From Solibacillus isronensis (GTDB taxonomy: Bacteria; Bacillota; Bacilli; Bacillales_A; Planococcaceae), in the NCBI RefSeq assembly GCF_900168685.1, contig NZ_FVZN01000014.1:682001-746000 (forward strand): a stretch of 64,000 nt of DNA, written 5' to 3'. Below, piece by piece: positions 56,641 to 64,000 of this stretch (position 1 is its first letter; every line of letters starts with the position of its first letter). Made by a program: the position numbers and the translations under genes. The notes under the pieces were generated by a model that was not told the origin of the DNA, ran no database searches, and saw only the letters and a list, made by a program, of their open reading frames with translations.

Positions 56641-56675
56641 GGCTCATCTCCATTATGGGGGTGGGCCATTTTTTT
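56641..56675 (+). terminator. Terminator after cargo F
   Basis: GGCTCATCTCC with GGGGGTGGGCC, then ATTTTTTT. Confidence 0.85.
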
Positions 56676-56818
56676 GTTTTATGGAGTGAAAGTAGTAATT
56701 CAAATGAAATTAGAAGCTAGTAAGGAAAAGGAGTGAAAATATTATCTCTATATAATAGTAGAAACTCGGATATTTTAATCTATATTTTGCGTATTTTTAT
56801 CCATCCAGCCTCACGGCG
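56676..56818 (+). repeat. Right-end sequence copy 5 (extended), E1/yifB junction
   Basis: Last 58 bases (56761-56818) match copy 4. Upstream block with GGAGTGAAA, AAAGGAGTGAAAAT and TATATAATAGTAG is present. yifB coding resumes at 56819. This is the outermost attR. Confidence 0.85.
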
Positions 56819-57475
56819 TCTTTAGCGCATAGAGGGGTACTTTTCTTAGATGAAATGGCTGAATTCCCCAAACGAACGTTAGATATGTTGCGTCAGCCGA
56901 TGGAAACAGGCGTCGTTACCATTAGTCGAGCTGCTTCCACAGTGACGTATCCGGCCCAATTTATACTGTTAGGTGCGATGAATCCTTACCCTTGCGGCTA
57001 TTTTGGATCGAGAACGCGCTATTGTACATGTACCCCCAAACAAATTACCGCCTACAATAATCGAATTTCTGGTCCCATTCATGACCGAATGGACATTTTA
57101 TTAAAATTGGAAACGGTTTCACTCGACAAGGAATCTTCCATAGATAATGAAACATCGGAAATAATCCGGGCGAGAGTTGTTCAAGCTCATGATCGACAAA
57201 ATGCAAGATATGGCGGGCAACTATTAAATGCTCACGCTTCAAATGAGCTGTTAATGGAATAGTCGAGGCTGAGCGATGAACAGGAAAACATGTTGCGCAT
57301 GTGGGGAAGTAAATACAACTGGAGTACGCGGGTACAAATGAAAATCAGAAGGCTTGCTCGAACAATTTGTGACTTAAATGGCAGTGAACACATTACAAAT
57401 GAGGCTATTTGGGAAGCCGTTACGATGAGACGTACACAAAATCTCCATTTGCAAAAAGATATGTTGATTAAGTAG
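56819..57475 (+). pseudogene. yifB: 3' half of yifB/comM (Mg-chelatase family AAA+ ATPase), interrupted
   Basis: Starts at SLAHRGVLFLDEMAEF, the Walker B region that in YifB/ComM follows PGEI, then LLGAMNPYPCGYFG and YNNRISGPIHDRMDI. The 5' half is absent here and should lie left of the elements. The fragment also has an in-frame TAG at 57260-57262, after which homologous sequence continues (SRLSDEQENMLRMWGSK) to 57475, so the gene has decayed beyond the insertion. ComM promotes DNA integration in natural transformation, and comM is a known insertion target for mobile islands in other bacteria. Confidence 0.9.
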
Positions 57476-57576
57476 GTAAGGACTAGAACTGTATGTAAAT
57501 GACATGTCGTGATAGGGAATCCAGACTTCCGTATTAATAGTTAGACATAACTAAATTTTTCTTGAGGTGATTCTAT

Positions 57577-58338
57577 ATGCCAAGGGAAGCGAGGAAACTA
57601 AGTCGCACCGGAATTTACCATATCATCATGAGAGGTGTTAATAGACAAACCATCTTTGAAGAAGATGAAGACAAAAAGAGATTTTTAGAGATATTAAAAA
57701 AGTATAAAGGGATTAGCCAATATGAACTGTATAGCTACTGTTTGATGGACAATCATATTCACTTATTATTAAAGGTAACTCAAGAAGAAATCTCCATTAT
57801 CATCAAGCGAATTAGTTCAAGCTATGTTTATTGGTATAATTGGAAATATGGACGGGTTGGGCATTTATTTCAGGAACGATTTAAAAGTGAAAATGTGGAG
57901 AATACAGTTTATTTTTTAACCGTACTTCGTTATATCCATCAAAACCCTTTGAAAGCAGGGTTAGTAAACAATGTGTTTGAAAGTCAGTGGTCAAGTATAA
58001 ATGAATATATTCAAAGAAGAACCATTGTGGATATTGACTATGGACTTGATTTGTTTTCATCAGAACGCAGAAAAGCCATTAAATTATATATGGAATACAT
58101 GCAACAGCAAAATGATGATCAATGTTTAGAAGTCTCCATGAACGTGAAAAAAACGGACCAAGAAATAAGGAAATATTTAAATACATTAGGCATAGCGAAT
58201 ACAAGTCAACTGCAACAATTGAACAGGAGTCATCGAGACGAAATATTAGCAAAAGTCAAATCGCTAAACGGTGTTAGCATTCGACAGTTGTCTAGAATTA
58301 CTGGAATATCCAAGAGTGTGATTGGTCGGATCAGGTAA
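57577..58338 (+). CDS. Y1 (HUH) transposase of REP-associated type
   Basis: 253 residues. N-terminal MPREARKLSRTGIYHIIMRG and the HUH motif DNHIHLLL (about residue 58) mark the IS200/REP-associated transposase family; YIHQNPLKAGLV contains the probable catalytic tyrosine. A C-terminal helix-turn-helix (GVSIRQLSRITGISKSVIGRI) is a common addition. Such genes are usually single-copy domesticated enzymes acting on nearby palindromes; one lies 36 bases downstream. ATG 57577 follows GAGGTGA. Confidence 0.85.
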   Translation: MPREARKLSRTGIYHIIMRGVNRQTIFEEDEDKKRFLEILKKYKGISQYELYSYCLMDNHIHLLLKVTQEEISIIIKRISSSYVYWYNWKYGRVGHLFQERFKSENVENTVYFLTVLRYIHQNPLKAGLVNNVFESQWSSINEYIQRRTIVDIDYGLDLFSSERRKAIKLYMEYMQQQNDDQCLEVSMNVKKTDQEIRKYLNTLGIANTSQLQQLNRSHRDEILAKVKSLNGVSIRQLSRITGISKSVIGRIR

Positions 58339-58374
58339 GTGAACGGAACCTGTCACTGTTTTTATAAAGAAAGG

Positions 58375-58393
58375 GGGACAGTGTGCCTGTCCC
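58375..58393. repeat. REP-like palindrome near the Y1 transposase
   Basis: GGGACAG-TGTGC-CTGTCCC forms a perfect 7-base stem with a 5-base loop. GGGACAG/CTGTCCC palindromes next to this transposase type are its expected substrates. A partial match (CCTGTCACTG) lies just upstream. Confidence 0.55.
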
Positions 58394-58626
58394 TGTGTCC
58401 CGAAAATGGCCATTTTGCAGGAAAGAAGGTTTAAATAATTTTTTTACACCACCAGGTCAAAAAAATGTATAAAGTAAAAAAATGTAGTAAATTGTCGAAA
58501 TGATTCTCTAGCATAACTGCGTTTTCCCTAGTAAGCGAGTACTATTTACCGTATAATAGATTGATATTAGTAGAGAATAAATAATTTATATAACAAGTAC
58601 CAATAAAATAGAATGGAGGAATTTTA
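58394..58626 (+). promoter_or_regulatory. Upstream region of pgi
   Basis: No gene is seen. It is AT-rich; TATAAT at 58552-58557 is the best -10 box, without a clear -35 partner. GGAGGA at about 58616 is the ribosome site for the TTG start. Confidence 0.4.
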
Positions 58627-59919
58627 TTGCAGCTACAGTTGCTGAAAACGCATATCTTAAATTATGATTTAACAAATATTGACTGGCAGCACTATACAAA
58701 AAGAGTGGAATTGCTTCATGAGTACTTACAACAACCAATTCATCATACAACCGGCTGGATGCAATCACCGCTTGAAGATCAGTCCGCACTGTTTAAACAA
58801 ATTCATGAAGTGGCAACAGAAATTAAGTTGAAGGCGGACGTGCTTATAGTCGTAGGGATTGGCGGATCATATCTTGGTGCGCGTGCAGTGCAGAATGCAT
58901 TAACTCCCCATTTTATTGAACGGAAATCCGGCATTGAAGTGGTCTATGTAGGACAAAATATAAGTGGTGCGTATGTACAAGGGCTAATCGATTATATAAA
59001 GGATAAGCGTGTCTATGTAAATGTGATTTCAAAATCAGGCGGCACGATGGAGCCTGCGCTAGCTTTCCGTGTTTTCCGTCAGTACATGGAGGACAAGTAT
59101 GGTGTAGATGCAAAAAATAGAATTATTGTCACAACGGATGCAGAGACTGGTATATTACGTGAGATTGCGTCTATCTCAGGTTACCGTCAGTTTGAAATCC
59201 CTTCAAATGTCGGTGGACGCTACTCGGTATTAACGCCTGTTGGGTTATTGCCGCTTGCAGTTGCGGGAATTGATATTGACGCGTTGATGCTAGGCGCAAA
59301 ATCTGCTGCAACAGAATTTTCGGAGTCTCATTTAGAGGATAATGAGGCGTATCGTTATGCCGTGTTACGTCATGCGTTGCACACACAAGGCTATAAAATC
59401 GAATTGCTTGCTTCATTTGAGCCTGCCTTGAAACGTTTCCATGAATGGTGGATGCAGCTTTTTGGTGAAAGTGAAGGGAAAGAGGCGAAGGGGCTTTTCC
59501 CGACATCAGCTAATTTTTCGACTGATTTGCATTCGATTGGTCAGTTTATTCAAGAAGGAAGTCCGATTTTATTCGAGACATTGCTTCATTTTAAAGAAAT
59601 TAATGTCGATTATAAAGTTCCGTTTGATCCACGTGATGAAGATGGACTGAATTATTTAGCCGGTCGTACATTTAATGAAATCAATGCCATTTCCAAGCAA
59701 GGGACTGCGCTTGCCCACTCAGAAGGTGGCGTGCCTGTAATACAGTTGGAACTTGATAGATTAGATGAGTACCATCTTGGCTATTTAATATATTTCTTTA
59801 TGAAAGCCTGTGCGATGAGTGCGCTTTTACTGGAGGTCAATCCATTTGACCAGCCAGGTGTAGAAGCTTATAAGAAAAAAATAATGGAACTTTTAAAGCA
59901 AGAGAAGGTGTCGAAGTGA
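58627..59919 (+). CDS. pgi: Glucose-6-phosphate isomerase
   Basis: 430 residues, a typical Gram-positive short form. VVGIGGSYLGARAV binds the sugar phosphate, NVISKSGGTMEP is the SIS-domain signature, GGRYSVLTPVGLLP follows, and the catalytic glutamate lies around the FGESEGKEAKGLFP segment. Interconverts glucose 6-phosphate and fructose 6-phosphate. TTG start 8 bases after GGAGGA. Overlaps pgcA by 4 bases, so the two form an operon feeding sugar nucleotide synthesis. Confidence 0.95.
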   Translation: MQLQLLKTHILNYDLTNIDWQHYTKRVELLHEYLQQPIHHTTGWMQSPLEDQSALFKQIHEVATEIKLKADVLIVVGIGGSYLGARAVQNALTPHFIERKSGIEVVYVGQNISGAYVQGLIDYIKDKRVYVNVISKSGGTMEPALAFRVFRQYMEDKYGVDAKNRIIVTTDAETGILREIASISGYRQFEIPSNVGGRYSVLTPVGLLPLAVAGIDIDALMLGAKSAATEFSESHLEDNEAYRYAVLRHALHTQGYKIELLASFEPALKRFHEWWMQLFGESEGKEAKGLFPTSANFSTDLHSIGQFIQEGSPILFETLLHFKEINVDYKVPFDPRDEDGLNYLAGRTFNEINAISKQGTALAHSEGGVPVIQLELDRLDEYHLGYLIYFFMKACAMSALLLEVNPFDQPGVEAYKKKIMELLKQEKVSK

Positions 59920-61595
59920 TCACAGTAAAAACTCAGTTTGAACAATGGGCAGCAGCCAATCTACCAGATTATTTAAAAAAAGAATTAGATGAGATTCGTG
60001 CTGATAAACGTTTAGTAGAAGATCATTTTTATCAAAATGTAAAGTTCGGTACGGGCGGTATGCGCGGTATACTAGGTGTTGGTACGAACCGTATGAACAT
60101 CTATACAGTGCGCCGTGCAGCGGCAGGTCTTGCACAGTATGTTTGTGAAGGCGGCGAAGAAGCGAAAATACGAGGTGTAGTAATCGCTTATGATACACGT
60201 CATTTTTCAAAAGAATTCGCTGTTGAAACTGCAAAAGTTTTAGGAGCATATGGTGTGCATAGCTATGTGTTTAGTGAATCGCGCCCTACACCGGAGCTTT
60301 CGTTTGCAGTACGTTATTTATACGCCTACGCGGGTGTTGTCATTACGGCAAGCCATAATCCGAAACAGTATAATGGTTTTAAAGTATACGGTGCAGATGG
60401 AGCACAGCTTGTACCTGCTGGAGCAGATACGATTGTTTCTTATATGGATAAAATTCAAGATATTTTTGCGATTGAAACAGTGGAATTAGAACAGTATGGT
60501 CAATATATTTTAGAAAAGATTGATCAGGCTTATCAGTCCAGTCTGCTTCAGTTAAAAGAACAGCCTGTGAAAAGCAATATGAAGCTTGTTTACACACCAC
60601 TTCACGGAGCGGGATTAGTGCCTGTAATTGAAGGATTGAAAGCGTTTGGTTTTGATGAAGTGCATGTCGTTGAAGCACAGGCTATTCAGGACGGAGCGTT
60701 TCCGACAGTTCCTTATCCGAATCCGGAAGAAGCAGCTGCTTTTGAACTGGCGATGGAGCTAGGTCATCAAGTAGGCGCGGACTTACTGCTCGCAACGGAC
60801 CCGGATGCAGACCGTCTAGGCGTTGCCGTTAGAAACGGGCAATCTTATGAACTTTTAACTGGTAATCAGTTAGGGGCATTACTGTTAAACTATATTTTAC
60901 AGACAAAGCAAAGAAACGGAACACTCCCTGGAAATGGCGTCATGATTAAAACGATTGTCACATCGGAATTAGGTGCCAAGATTGCTGCTCGTTACGGTGT
61001 GGAGACAGTTAATACATTAACAGGATTCAAATACATCGCTGAAAAAATCGCAGAATATGAACAGTCAGGTGCGTATAAATATTTGTTCGGCTATGAGGAA
61101 AGCTACGGCTATTTAATCGAACCATTCGTACGCGATAAAGACGCAGTACAAGTGGCGTTAAAAGTAGCGGAAATGGCAAGCTTCTATGAGTCACAAGGTA
61201 AGACATTGCTTGATGCTTTGGAAGATGTGTACAAGAAATTTGGTTATTACAAAGAAGCACTCATTTCAAAAGTTTTTGAAGGTAAATCTGGTCAAGAAGA
61301 AATGGCTGCACTGTTAGACACAGTTCGCCAAAATCCGCCAGCTGAAATTGCAGGCAAAAAAGTTGTTCTATACGAGGATTATTTAACAGCAACGGCAACT
61401 GCGATTACGGGTGACAAGCTACCGATCGATTTACCGAAAGAAAATGTATTGAAGTTTATACTGGAAGACGAATCATGGATCGCCATCCGACCATCAGGAA
61501 CAGAGCCGAAATGTAAATACTATTTTGGTGTAAAGGGTGAAAGTGCTAGTCAAGCTTTAGAACAATTGGAACAATTAAAGCTGAGTTTTATATAG
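59916..61595 (+). CDS. pgcA: Alpha-phosphoglucomutase
   Basis: 559 residues, GTG start. Active serine loop TASHNPKQYNGFKVY, metal-binding DPDADRLGVA, sugar-recognition GYEESYGYLIEP and phosphate-binding RPSGTEPKCKYY, in the normal order for the alpha-D-phosphohexomutase family. Converts glucose 6-phosphate to glucose 1-phosphate, the precursor of UDP-glucose for envelope glycans. Confidence 0.93.
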   Translation: MITVKTQFEQWAAANLPDYLKKELDEIRADKRLVEDHFYQNVKFGTGGMRGILGVGTNRMNIYTVRRAAAGLAQYVCEGGEEAKIRGVVIAYDTRHFSKEFAVETAKVLGAYGVHSYVFSESRPTPELSFAVRYLYAYAGVVITASHNPKQYNGFKVYGADGAQLVPAGADTIVSYMDKIQDIFAIETVELEQYGQYILEKIDQAYQSSLLQLKEQPVKSNMKLVYTPLHGAGLVPVIEGLKAFGFDEVHVVEAQAIQDGAFPTVPYPNPEEAAAFELAMELGHQVGADLLLATDPDADRLGVAVRNGQSYELLTGNQLGALLLNYILQTKQRNGTLPGNGVMIKTIVTSELGAKIAARYGVETVNTLTGFKYIAEKIAEYEQSGAYKYLFGYEESYGYLIEPFVRDKDAVQVALKVAEMASFYESQGKTLLDALEDVYKKFGYYKEALISKVFEGKSGQEEMAALLDTVRQNPPAEIAGKKVVLYEDYLTATATAITGDKLPIDLPKENVLKFILEDESWIAIRPSGTEPKCKYYFGVKGESASQALEQLEQLKLSFI

Positions 61596-61601
61596 TCAAT
61601 G

Positions 61602-61640
61602 AAAAGGTATTTAGAATGCAAATAATCTAAATGCCTTTTT
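61602..61640 (+). terminator. Terminator after pgi-pgcA
   Basis: AAGGTATTTAGA pairs with TCTAAATGCCTT (one G-T pair), followed by TTT. The remaining gap to 61873 is AT-rich and shows no gene. Confidence 0.7.
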
Positions 61641-61873
61641 GCATTTTAATAGAACAAAAACTCGAATAGTAGGTATATATTAGAAGTTTCGAGACTATAC
61701 TATTAGAAAGATATTTATAGATTCTATTTTAATGCATTTAAAATTAACGACCCTACAAATAGCATATCTAATACAAACTCCACTCTATTAATCACAGCAA
61801 ACTTCACTAATTTACCTTACCCATAACAAGTTAGTAATGTGAAAAAATAAATAGAAGGAGCTGTGATTCATTT

Positions 61874-62785
61874 ATGCAAATCCCTTTACATGCAAAGCGC
61901 TATGCATTCACACAAGTCGTAAAGCTATCCCCGATTGCCGCAAGCAAATTATTGTATTGGAACAGATTCAAAACTCGTTTAAACCTGGAAAACCCAAAAA
62001 CCTTCAATGAAAAACTAATGTGGCTCAAACTATTCGAAGATGTTGAATTTAAAAGAAGATTTACAGATAAAGTAAAGGCGCGCGAATATATGATCACAGT
62101 CGGCTACAACTATTTGCTGCCGCCGCTGATCGGTATTTTTGATGAAGTGGAGGATATTATTTTCGAGCAGCTGCCGAGAAAATTTGTGTTGAAATGCTCG
62201 CACGGCTCCGGCATGACGATTGTTTGCGAGAACAAACGTGAAATGGATTACCATGAAACAAGGCACCAGTTAGCGGAAATGATGGCAACGGATTACTCGC
62301 TAAAATATGCGGAGCCACACTATGCATTCCTTCAGCCTCGAATTATTATCGAACGGTTAATTGAATCATCAGATGGCAATGATGTACAAGAATACAATAT
62401 CCATTGTTTTCATGGGGTGCCGAAGATTATCGAAACGACTTTCCACCGTTTTACACCGAAAGAGCAAACACTCATGTTAACACCGGATTGGTTTAATTCG
62501 AATTATATAAAGAAAAAGTATCCGTTTGATGAGGGAAAAGCTAGGCCTGCGCAGCTTGACGAACTGCTCGCCATTGCGAAAAAGTTGAGCAAGCCGTTTA
62601 CGTATGTACGGATCGATTTAAAGGTAGCAGATGAAAAAGTTTACTTTAACAACTTTACATTCACGCCGGACGCTTGTTTAAATAGCCAGATTCAAGAAGA
62701 TGACAGTCTGAAGCTTGGGCAATGGCTTGATTTGGATATTGAAAAGTCGAGGCATCCGGTTTCTGTAGCCCGTTCAAAATATTAA
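61874..62785 (+). CDS. TupA-like ATP-grasp protein
   Basis: 303 residues. NPKTFNEKLMWLKLF at the N terminus, KFVLKCSHGSGM (ATP-binding lysine and glycine loop) and the late RIDLKVADEKVYFNNFTFTP match the TupA-like ATP-grasp family linked to polysaccharide or teichuronopeptide biosynthesis, where they ligate amino acids or modify glycans. Beside glycosyltransferase and galE here. ATG follows AGAAGGAG. Confidence 0.85.
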   Translation: MQIPLHAKRYAFTQVVKLSPIAASKLLYWNRFKTRLNLENPKTFNEKLMWLKLFEDVEFKRRFTDKVKAREYMITVGYNYLLPPLIGIFDEVEDIIFEQLPRKFVLKCSHGSGMTIVCENKREMDYHETRHQLAEMMATDYSLKYAEPHYAFLQPRIIIERLIESSDGNDVQEYNIHCFHGVPKIIETTFHRFTPKEQTLMLTPDWFNSNYIKKKYPFDEGKARPAQLDELLAIAKKLSKPFTYVRIDLKVADEKVYFNNFTFTPDACLNSQIQEDDSLKLGQWLDLDIEKSRHPVSVARSKY

Positions 62786-62813
62786 TCACCTTAATCGTTT
62801 AGGAGGACTTAAC

Positions 62814-63767
62814 ATGATATACATTGTGTCTATTATTGTGGCAACACATAATGTTGAATATTCGATAAGAGAATGTCTGAAAAGCCTGCAGCAGCAAACA
62901 TTGCAAGCGATTGAAGTACTGATTATGAACAATGGTTCTTCTAAAGGAACGGCTCTTATTTGTGAGGAATACGTCAGTGAGGATGACCGTTTTAGTATAT
63001 TTAATGCACAAAACCTGACATTAAGCGAAGCGCGCAATTATGGTATGCAGGAAGCAACAGGGAAGTATATTGCCTTTGTTGATGGGCATGATTTTGTGGA
63101 AAGCACGATGTATGAGAAGCTCGTGCAGCGTGCTGAGCAGAAGCATGCGGATCTCGTACTGTGCGGGTATACGAAATACTGGCCGGAAACCGAGCGCAAA
63201 AAACAGGTGAAAGTGAATGAAGCCTTACTAACAAAACCGAACCCTGTTAATTATTATCTGACAAAGCACAATGAAGCGTATATCGTGCCGTGGAATAAAC
63301 TTTTTTTACGTTCCATCATTATGGGGGAGCGATTATATTTTGATAATCATCCGTTTTTTGAGGACGTCGGGTTTATCGCGCAGTACTTATCTTTTGCGAA
63401 AAAGATTGCCATTGTAAATGAACCGCAGTACAACTTTGTGCAATATGAGGATATGCTGATGAAAAACTATAGTCCGTCGATTGCCCATTCACATGCACAA
63501 ACGTATGCCCAATTAAAACAGTTTTTTGATAAAAGGCAGTACCGCAATGTGATTGAGGGATTAAATTTACGTCTATATATTCATCGTTATCATCATGTGT
63601 TGTTAACGACGTCAAACACACGACAAGTGAAATCGCTGGAGCGTCAAATTATCCGGGAAAGCAAAAACTTTTCTCAGCTCCCTTGGAATCTGCGCATGAT
63701 GAAACCGTTAGTGAAAATGAGGGTCTATCCGACATTTTTCCGTTTGGTTCATAAAGTAAAGGCTTAA
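62814..63767 (+). CDS. Glycosyltransferase family 2
   Basis: 317 residues. GT-A fold signs: VSIIVATHNVEYSIRECLKSL at the N terminus, EARNYGMQEATGKYIAFVDGHD (the DxD-type motif is DGHD here), then PWNKLFLRSII and FEDVGF. Transfers an activated sugar to a membrane-associated glycan. ATG follows TAGGAGG. No transmembrane segment, so cytoplasmic. Confidence 0.88.
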   Translation: MIYIVSIIVATHNVEYSIRECLKSLQQQTLQAIEVLIMNNGSSKGTALICEEYVSEDDRFSIFNAQNLTLSEARNYGMQEATGKYIAFVDGHDFVESTMYEKLVQRAEQKHADLVLCGYTKYWPETERKKQVKVNEALLTKPNPVNYYLTKHNEAYIVPWNKLFLRSIIMGERLYFDNHPFFEDVGFIAQYLSFAKKIAIVNEPQYNFVQYEDMLMKNYSPSIAHSHAQTYAQLKQFFDKRQYRNVIEGLNLRLYIHRYHHVLLTTSNTRQVKSLERQIIRESKNFSQLPWNLRMMKPLVKMRVYPTFFRLVHKVKA

Positions 63768-63821
63768 AACAAACTTGCTACTGTAAAAGTAAAATTCGAA
63801 GCTCGATAAGGGGGAATATTC

Positions 63822-64000
63822 GTGATATTAGTCGTTGGTGGAGCAGGCTTTGTTGGAAGCCATGTCGTAAATTTATTACTGGAAAAAGGGCCGGTCGTTG
63901 TGTATGATAATTTATCCACAGGACACCGCGGAGCAGTCGATGAGCGTGCTATTTTTATTGAAGGCGAATTATCGGACCAGCAACGGTTAACGCAAATATT
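63822..64000 (+). CDS. galE: UDP-glucose 4-epimerase, N-terminal part
   Basis: Only about 59 residues are in the window. VVGGAGFVGSHVVNLLLEKG is the NAD-binding Rossmann motif and VVYDNLSTGHRGAVD is the GalE-specific continuation. GTG 63822 follows AAGGGGGAA. Makes UDP-galactose from UDP-glucose for the polysaccharide genes upstream. Other SDR epimerases cannot be excluded from this length. Confidence 0.8.
   Translation, partial: MILVVGGAGFVGSHVVNLLLEKGPVVVYDNLSTGHRGAVDERAIFIEGELSDQQRLTQI

Larger units (their letters stand above)
35686..56818 (+). mobile_element. Stack of right-hand remnants of five nested integrative elements (E5 to E1)
   Basis: Five successive blocks, each made of a serine recombinase gene lacking its 5' part (E4 also keeps a full double recombinase), a terminator, cargo gene(s), a terminator and a right-end sequence. 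Boundaries: E5 35686-39377, E4 39378-45917, E3 45918-50715, E2 50716-54044, E1 54045-56818. The next sequence is the 3' half of yifB. Block edges are read from the sequence; the nesting order is inferred from them. The left halves would lie outside the window. Confidence 0.8.

Noticed and set aside
35648-56818. Tandem accretion of elements at one attB, as with SCC elements
   Set aside because: In tandem accretion the sequence after each right end would be the same target half or the left end of the neighbour. Here each right end is followed by a different gene interior, so nested insertion fits better.
35648-56818. CRISPR array or other regularly spaced repeat system
   Set aside because: The repeats are 38-140 bases, 3-5 kb apart (10 kb between copies 1 and 2), with genes between them; there is no spacer-repeat periodicity and no cas gene.
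58394-58626. Riboswitch before pgi
   Set aside because: No conserved aptamer pattern or terminator-type switch could be recognised; only a -10 box and a ribosome site are supported.

Overview
The window looks like the chromosome of a low-GC Gram-positive bacterium in the Bacillales. I lean towards the Planococcaceae (Solibacillus or Lysinibacillus-like), from the pgi-pgcA / TupA-like ATP-grasp / glycosyltransferase / galE envelope-polysaccharide cluster at 58.6-64 kb, strong AGGAGG-type ribosome sites and frequent GTG/TTG starts. The genus is an inference.

Layout. (1) 1-25.9 kb is most of a siphovirus-type (HK97-fold) prophage, all on the + strand. It runs: replication (family A DNA polymerase cut by the window edge, antirepressor, primase-helicase of the VapE type, VRR-NUC nuclease, SNF2 helicase); late regulator, HNH nuclease and a GC-rich candidate packaging site; a ParB-like/DNA methyltransferase protein and small accessory genes; terminase, portal, ClpP-like protease, capsid, connectors, tail proteins with a programmed -1 frameshift, tape measure, tail tip; holin and amidase. 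(2) 25.9-33.1 kb is an operon of three large serine recombinases, the third carrying two complete recombinase modules in one 1,206-residue chain. (3) 33.1-35.7 kb is a cargo slot (PLD-type nuclease and CoiA-like nuclease) closed by a short right-end sequence. (4) 35.7-56.8 kb is a stack of remnants in which the same pattern returns: a 3' piece of a serine recombinase gene, a terminator, one to three cargo genes, a terminator and a right-end sequence. (5) 56.8-57.5 kb is the 3' half of yifB/comM, the apparent original target. (6) 57.5-64 kb is host sequence.

Main result. The right-end sequence (minimal 38 bp at 35648-35685, longer copies ending at 45917, 50715, 54044 and 56818) always ends with the same bases. 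At four copies it abuts a recombinase gene interrupted in its catalytic-domain coding part, and at the outermost copy it abuts yifB. A sixth, divergent right end at 39341-39377 does the same. The simplest reading is a nested set of six integrative elements. Element E1 entered yifB and each later element entered the recombinase gene of the resident: E2 into E1, E3 into E2, E4 into E3, E5 into E4, and E6 (the prophage) into E5. In two cases the break is at the equivalent codon of paralogous catalytic domains. The model predicts matching 5' halves, in mirror order, to the left of this window.

Each layer delivered its own cargo between recombinase and right end. The cargo includes likely nucleases or RNases (PLD, CoiA-like, HEPN-like, HNH/AP2, PD-(D/E)XK) and four genes I do not recognise (three in one operon). 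The locus therefore works as a layered shelf of candidate defence genes, with each cargo bracketed by similar terminator hairpins that could serve as exchange points.
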